DNA of 64,000 nt from Holophagae bacterium (GTDB lineage: Bacteria > Acidobacteriota > Holophagae > Acanthopleuribacterales > Acanthopleuribacteraceae), in assembly GCA_029263455.1 (NCBI GenBank), contig JAJCXM010000008.1, positions 558,001 to 622,000 of the forward strand, given 5' to 3'. This document shows positions 60,594 to 64,000 of this stretch, in pieces. Both the position numbers and the translations under genes were made by a program. Every line of letters starts with the position of its first letter. Positions within the stretch are counted from its first letter, which is position 1. The notes beneath the pieces are model-generated. The model saw only the letters and a program-made list of their open reading frames with translations, did not search any database and was not told the DNA's origin.

Positions 60594-61946
60594 TTAGTGG
60601 CTATGGACGACCGCGCCCTCTCGTGTGAGCCATCCTTGAATATCCTCTAGTACTTCATCAAGCTGATCTTGCGTGCCGGCTTCTACGACGAGCCTCAGCA
60701 AGGGTTCCGTATTTGATTTTCGTAGACAGAACCACCAGTCTGCAAAATCGATTCTCAAGCCATCAATCGTTAGAGCCTTGCCTTTGGCATATCGGACCTG
60801 GGCTTGAGCAATGAGTTCGTCGGCTTTATCGGTAACAAAATTGATTTCACCAGATGGGACGTACTTTTTATAGGGCGCAATGAGTTCGGATAATGTTTTG
60901 TTTCGCTCATCCAAAATGTTCATGACCGTGATCATGGTTAAAAGGGCACTGTCTGCGTACGAAAACTCACGAAAGTAAAAATGACCAGCTAATTCGCCTC
61001 CAAACCAGCCTTTGTGTCGGCGTAACATGGCCTTCATATAGGAATGACCAACGCGACACAAGATTGGATCACCGCCGTAAGATTCAATTACTTCTTTGAC
61101 CACACGTGAACTACGAACGTCATAGACAACCGCACTGGCTCCCCGTTTCATAAGAAAATCTTCGGCAATCAGCGTCGTCAAGATATCGGCAGGCACGACT
61201 TCGCCTGTATCATCCACGAAGAAACAGCGGTCGGCGTCGCCATCAAAAGCAACACCAAAGTCGAGATTCTGCTCGCGAACGCATTTGACAAGATCCTGTA
61301 ACGTCTTGAAGTCGAGAGGGTTAGCTAGATGATTTGGGAAACTAAAATCCAAATCCCAATACAGGGCCTCAGCTTGTTGGCCAACTAACTCTAGGAAGTC
61401 ACCTATTAAATAACCACCCATGCCATTGCCACAATCGACGGCAAACTTGAATGGCCGTTTACTTACCAAGCGTTCGGCTAGAAAAGCCAGGTAACCTTCT
61501 TTGTAATCGGCATGTGAGAAACTTCCAACGACGTCGGATTTGGTCAACTCATTCGCTTCAATACGACGTTCAACTTCGTTTAAGCCATCGTCATAACCAA
61601 CAGGGATGGCGTTGTCGCGGCAAAACTTGAAACCGTTGTATTCGCCTGGATTGTGTGATGCAGTCACCATGATTGAGGCGTCGTAACCGTATGTGAATCC
61701 CGCGTAGTAAGTCATGGGCGTGGTGCACAAGCCAATATCAACGACGTCCATGCCACCCTCACGGAGACCTAAAGTGAGCGCATCCCTTAATGGAACTGAA
61801 TGGGGTCGCGCATCGCGTCCAACCACCACTTTTTTGCCAGCTCCGATCATGTTTGCGAAGGCTAAGCCGATACGTTCAGCCAAATGTTCCGTTAATATTT
61901 CGCCATAAATACCGCGAACGTCGTATGCTTTAAATATACCGGCCAT
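60594..61946 (-). CDS. manB: Phosphomannomutase/phosphoglucomutase
   Basis: A 450-residue alpha-D-phosphohexomutase that interconverts mannose (or glucose) 6- and 1-phosphate for GDP-mannose or UDP-glucose supply. The N-terminal FKAYDVRGIYGEILTE, the catalytic TASHNPGEYNG with Ser97, the metal loop FDGDADRCFFVDD, the sugar-binding GGELAGHFYFREF and the phosphate-binding RKSNTEPLLRLV loop are all present. Such precursors could feed the GT2 enzyme and LPS synthesis. Symbol by similarity; algC or pgm type is not excluded. Confidence 0.92.
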   Translation of the reverse strand: MAGIFKAYDVRGIYGEILTEHLAERIGLAFANMIGAGKKVVVGRDARPHSVPLRDALTLGLREGGMDVVDIGLCTTPMTYYAGFTYGYDASIMVTASHNPGEYNGFKFCRDNAIPVGYDDGLNEVERRIEANELTKSDVVGSFSHADYKEGYLAFLAERLVSKRPFKFAVDCGNGMGGYLIGDFLELVGQQAEALYWDLDFSFPNHLANPLDFKTLQDLVKCVREQNLDFGVAFDGDADRCFFVDDTGEVVPADILTTLIAEDFLMKRGASAVVYDVRSSRVVKEVIESYGGDPILCRVGHSYMKAMLRRHKGWFGGELAGHFYFREFSYADSALLTMITVMNILDERNKTLSELIAPYKKYVPSGEINFVTDKADELIAQAQVRYAKGKALTIDGLRIDFADWWFCLRKSNTEPLLRLVVEAGTQDQLDEVLEDIQGWLTREGAVVHSH

Positions 61947-62041
61947 TGATTCCGCCCTTGATTGATTTGATTCGATCGTGATTAACTAACCGGCCCAAGT
62001 ATAGCGACCTGGATTTTGTTCAGGCAAGTCCGGAAGGACAA

Positions 62042-63493
62042 ATGAAAGCCCATATCGAATTGCCTCAGGCCTTTGGCGCTACAACCGACCGCGATGTTTT
62101 ACAAGCTTATAGCGCTGATCCGTTACATGTTGCAATGCCTGATGCGGTCGTACGGCCCAAAAACGTAGAAGAGGTCAGTCGTATCTTGGCCTATTGCAAC
62201 GAAAAACGCATTCCTGTAACAGCGTGCGGCAACCAAACATCGCTGACCGCAGCGGCGATTACTGATCAAGGTATTCTGATGAGCAGCGAGAGGCTAGACG
62301 CGTCTTGGCGAATCGAGGAAGACACACAAATGCCTGGCCGTTGGTTGGCCTTTGTGGGTGTGGCAGCCAATTTAGCGGCATTTCAAGATGATCTAGCTGC
62401 TCAAGGTTTCTTTTACCCGCCAGATCCAACCAGCCGGGCTGAGGTTATGGTTGGAGCGACGGTGGCGACCAATGCTTCGGGTGAAGATTCATTTAAATAT
62501 GGCTCCACGCGACGATGGGTGAGGGGTTTACAGTACGTCCGTGCCGATGGCGAAGTAAGAAACGTGATGCGTGATGCTAAGCAAGTGGCCAACGGTAGCA
62601 AGAATTCATGTGGGCTTCCTATTCGCGACTCTGAAGTTGATCTTTTGATCGGTAGCGAAGGTACGCTGGGTATTCTTACGCAGGTGATTGTGGAGGTGCT
62701 TCCGAAGGTACCCGATTATGTGTCCATGCTTGTTTTTCTGAATAGCGAACAGTCTGTCTTAAGTGCGGTACAGCAAATTGTCGCTGAAGCAGGGCCCGAG
62801 CTGCGCTGCTGTGAATACATGGATAATGCGGCGCTCGATATTCTCAGAGAACACGCCGACGATTTTTCTTGTCCCGACGAAACCAATGCCGTCTTATATC
62901 TCAAAGCCGAATTTGAGGGGGATAGCAGTCTTGTGGTGGAATCTTGGTATACGCGATTTGAATCTTTGTTCTCGAAAATGGGGACCCCTCATTTAGCAGA
63001 CGCCATTCAGGTATTTGAAGATCCGCCCGGGCAACGACGGCTACGCGAATGGAGACATTTAGTGCCTGCTACCATTAATGAACGGGCCGCTCGTTTCCGT
63101 GATTTTGGCGGGGGCAAGGTGAGTTCCGACTGGTATGTTCCTGTTGATCAAATCGCTGAAATGATGGCTGAGGTACGCCGCGACCAAGGTTCAAGCAAGT
63201 GGATCGTTTTTGGGCATATTGGCAACGGTCATCCGCATTTCAATTTCATTGCAGAGGATTTGCGTCAATATCAGCACGATCGCATGTTGTTATTCAAACA
63301 TTGTGAGGCAGCAGTCAGGCGTGGAGGTGGCGTAAGCGCTGAACACGGCATTGGCAAAAAGAAAGCGAAGTTATTGGAGACACAATATAGCGCAAGCGAA
63401 GTTCAAGAGATGCTAGCGGTCAAGAAATCTTTTGATCCTAACCGTATCTTGGCGCCCGGTAACATCTTCGCGGCTCATTTGTGGCACCGTTGA
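62042..63493 (+). CDS. FAD-binding oxidase, GlcD/D-lactate dehydrogenase type
   Basis: A 483-residue flavoenzyme with GGAAGG before the ATG. FAD_binding_4 domain: VRPKNVEEVSRILAYCNEKR, VTACGNQTSLT, FFYPPDPTSRAEVMVGATVA, TNASGEDSFKYGSTRRWVRGL, IGSEGTLGILTQ. The C-terminal FAD-oxidase domain has FGHIGNGHPHFNF (metal/substrate histidines) and SAEHGIGKKKAKLL. This group oxidises 2-hydroxy acids such as D-lactate or glycolate at the membrane. No GlcE/GlcF subunits or Fe-S domain are encoded alongside, so it acts as a single chain or with partners elsewhere. Confidence 0.9.
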   Translation: MKAHIELPQAFGATTDRDVLQAYSADPLHVAMPDAVVRPKNVEEVSRILAYCNEKRIPVTACGNQTSLTAAAITDQGILMSSERLDASWRIEEDTQMPGRWLAFVGVAANLAAFQDDLAAQGFFYPPDPTSRAEVMVGATVATNASGEDSFKYGSTRRWVRGLQYVRADGEVRNVMRDAKQVANGSKNSCGLPIRDSEVDLLIGSEGTLGILTQVIVEVLPKVPDYVSMLVFLNSEQSVLSAVQQIVAEAGPELRCCEYMDNAALDILREHADDFSCPDETNAVLYLKAEFEGDSSLVVESWYTRFESLFSKMGTPHLADAIQVFEDPPGQRRLREWRHLVPATINERAARFRDFGGGKVSSDWYVPVDQIAEMMAEVRRDQGSSKWIVFGHIGNGHPHFNFIAEDLRQYQHDRMLLFKHCEAAVRRGGGVSAEHGIGKKKAKLLETQYSASEVQEMLAVKKSFDPNRILAPGNIFAAHLWHR

Positions 63494-63504
63494 CTTAGCA
63501 AGAC

Positions 63505-64000
63505 CTATTTCAAATCGACGCGCCTCAATACGGCCAACAGCACATCCACCTTAGCTTCCAGTGTAGCCATAGAACCATCATTTACGATTTCGTGGTCGGC
63601 ATGAAGTCGTTTTTCTTCATCTGTCCATTGTCGAGCCATGAGTTTGGTAGCCAAATCCTTGCTCATGCCGTCTCGGGAGACGAGCCTCTTTAGTCTTTCC
63701 TCTTTTGGGGCGGTAACCAGAATAATGCGATCGTATCGAGAAGCCGATCCAGCTTCAAGCAATAAAGCTGCCTCAACAAAGGCAAAAGGAGTTCCGGCAC
63801 GAGCCAATTCGGCGAGTTGGTTGGCTATACGCTGCCTGATCAGAGGGTGGATGATTCGATTGAGTAACGCTTGGGCTTCGGCGTCCTGAGCGATCCGGAT
63901 TCTTAGTTCTTTTCGATTTAAGCTGCCGTCCGCAAGGAGAATGTCGGGACCAAATGCGGCCGCTACTCGGCCAAGTCCGTCTTCGCCCGGCCGCACCACG
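63505..64000 (-). CDS. coaE: Dephospho-CoA kinase (partial, 5' end beyond right edge)
   Basis: The visible 165 codons lack the N-terminal P-loop (GLTGGIGSGKS), which lies beyond the right edge; the apparent GTG at 63999 is internal. What remains is diagnostic of CoaE: LNRIIHPLIRQRI, FAFVEAALLLEAG, YDRIILVTAPKEERLKRLVSRDGMS, LMARQWTDEEK and a final ADHEIVNDGSMATLEAKV. The enzyme phosphorylates dephospho-CoA to CoA. It converges on the FAD oxidase gene with an 11-nt gap. Confidence 0.92.
   Translation of the reverse strand, partial: VVRPGEDGLGRVAAAFGPDILLADGSLNRKELRIRIAQDAEAQALLNRIIHPLIRQRIANQLAELARAGTPFAFVEAALLLEAGSASRYDRIILVTAPKEERLKRLVSRDGMSKDLATKLMARQWTDEEKRLHADHEIVNDGSMATLEAKVDVLLAVLRRVDLK

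Noticed and set aside
1-64000. RNA genes, CRISPR arrays, insertion sequences, prophage or toxin-antitoxin modules
   Set aside because: Reading the intergenic gaps and proteins gave no cloverleaf, array of spaced repeats, transposase, integrase or toxin-like gene; composition and spacing look uniformly chromosomal.

Overview
Overall character. The window is gene-dense bacterial DNA of roughly balanced base composition: about 56 protein genes, no rRNA, tRNA, CRISPR array or insertion sequence seen, no gene-free stretch over 300 bases, and convergent genes that often abut or overlap at their stops. A Gram-negative envelope is implied by two ADP-heptose-type glycosyltransferases, an LpxL-type acyltransferase, lipoproteins and a complete type IV pilus minor-pilin set. 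The hrcA-grpE-dnaK-dnaJ order, the VPS10/BNR propeller protein, NHL and PQQ propellers, many TPR proteins and an SLC12-type transporter recall Acidobacteriota or similar phyla. That placement is a low-confidence guess with no marker gene behind it.

Layout. 1-2.7 kb: a minus-strand unit of a repeat-containing exported protein (cut by the left edge), an SRPBCC protein and a PQQ propeller. 2.9-11.9 kb: DUF3052 and membrane proteins, an S9 peptidase, ppk1-sixA, pssA and an unusual argS. 12-31 kb is a pilus island: minor pilins (GspH/FimT, PilV, PilW, PilX) and a PilY1-like adhesin, a family 2 glycosyltransferase, a TPR GT-C-like protein, two tandem major-type pilins, an STT3-like oligosaccharyltransferase, a VKOR protein, a thioredoxin/membrane fusion, and a histidine kinase with an NtrC-type regulator (PilS/PilR-like). 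31-36 kb: xseA-xseB-ispA-dxs. 36.4-41.2 kb: the heat-shock operon on the minus strand. 41.4-50.7 kb: envelope genes (two GT9, LysM amidase, SLC12 transporter, LpxL-like) with radA. 50.9-58.6 kb: an ECF sigma factor with a thioredoxin lipoprotein and a CpxP-like protein, a SPOR protein, a large VPS10-like propeller and TPR membrane proteins. 58.7-64 kb: an NHL-TPR protein, a phosphomannomutase, a GlcD-type FAD oxidase and a partial coaE.

How the genes fit together. The pilus island reads as one functional programme. The major pilin has a GG-N10-GC (sigma-54) promoter with four same-strand TGTCA repeats upstream, and a GAFTGA-bearing activator with its kinase lies about 5 kb away. Both pilins carry two cysteines, and disulfide-forming genes (VKOR, CPHC thioredoxin) plus glycosyl/oligosaccharyl transferases flank them. 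I infer a locally encoded pilin disulfide and glycosylation system. The other strong oddity is argS, whose catalytic domain is interrupted by a PheT/EMAP-like tRNA-binding OB fold of about 115 residues.
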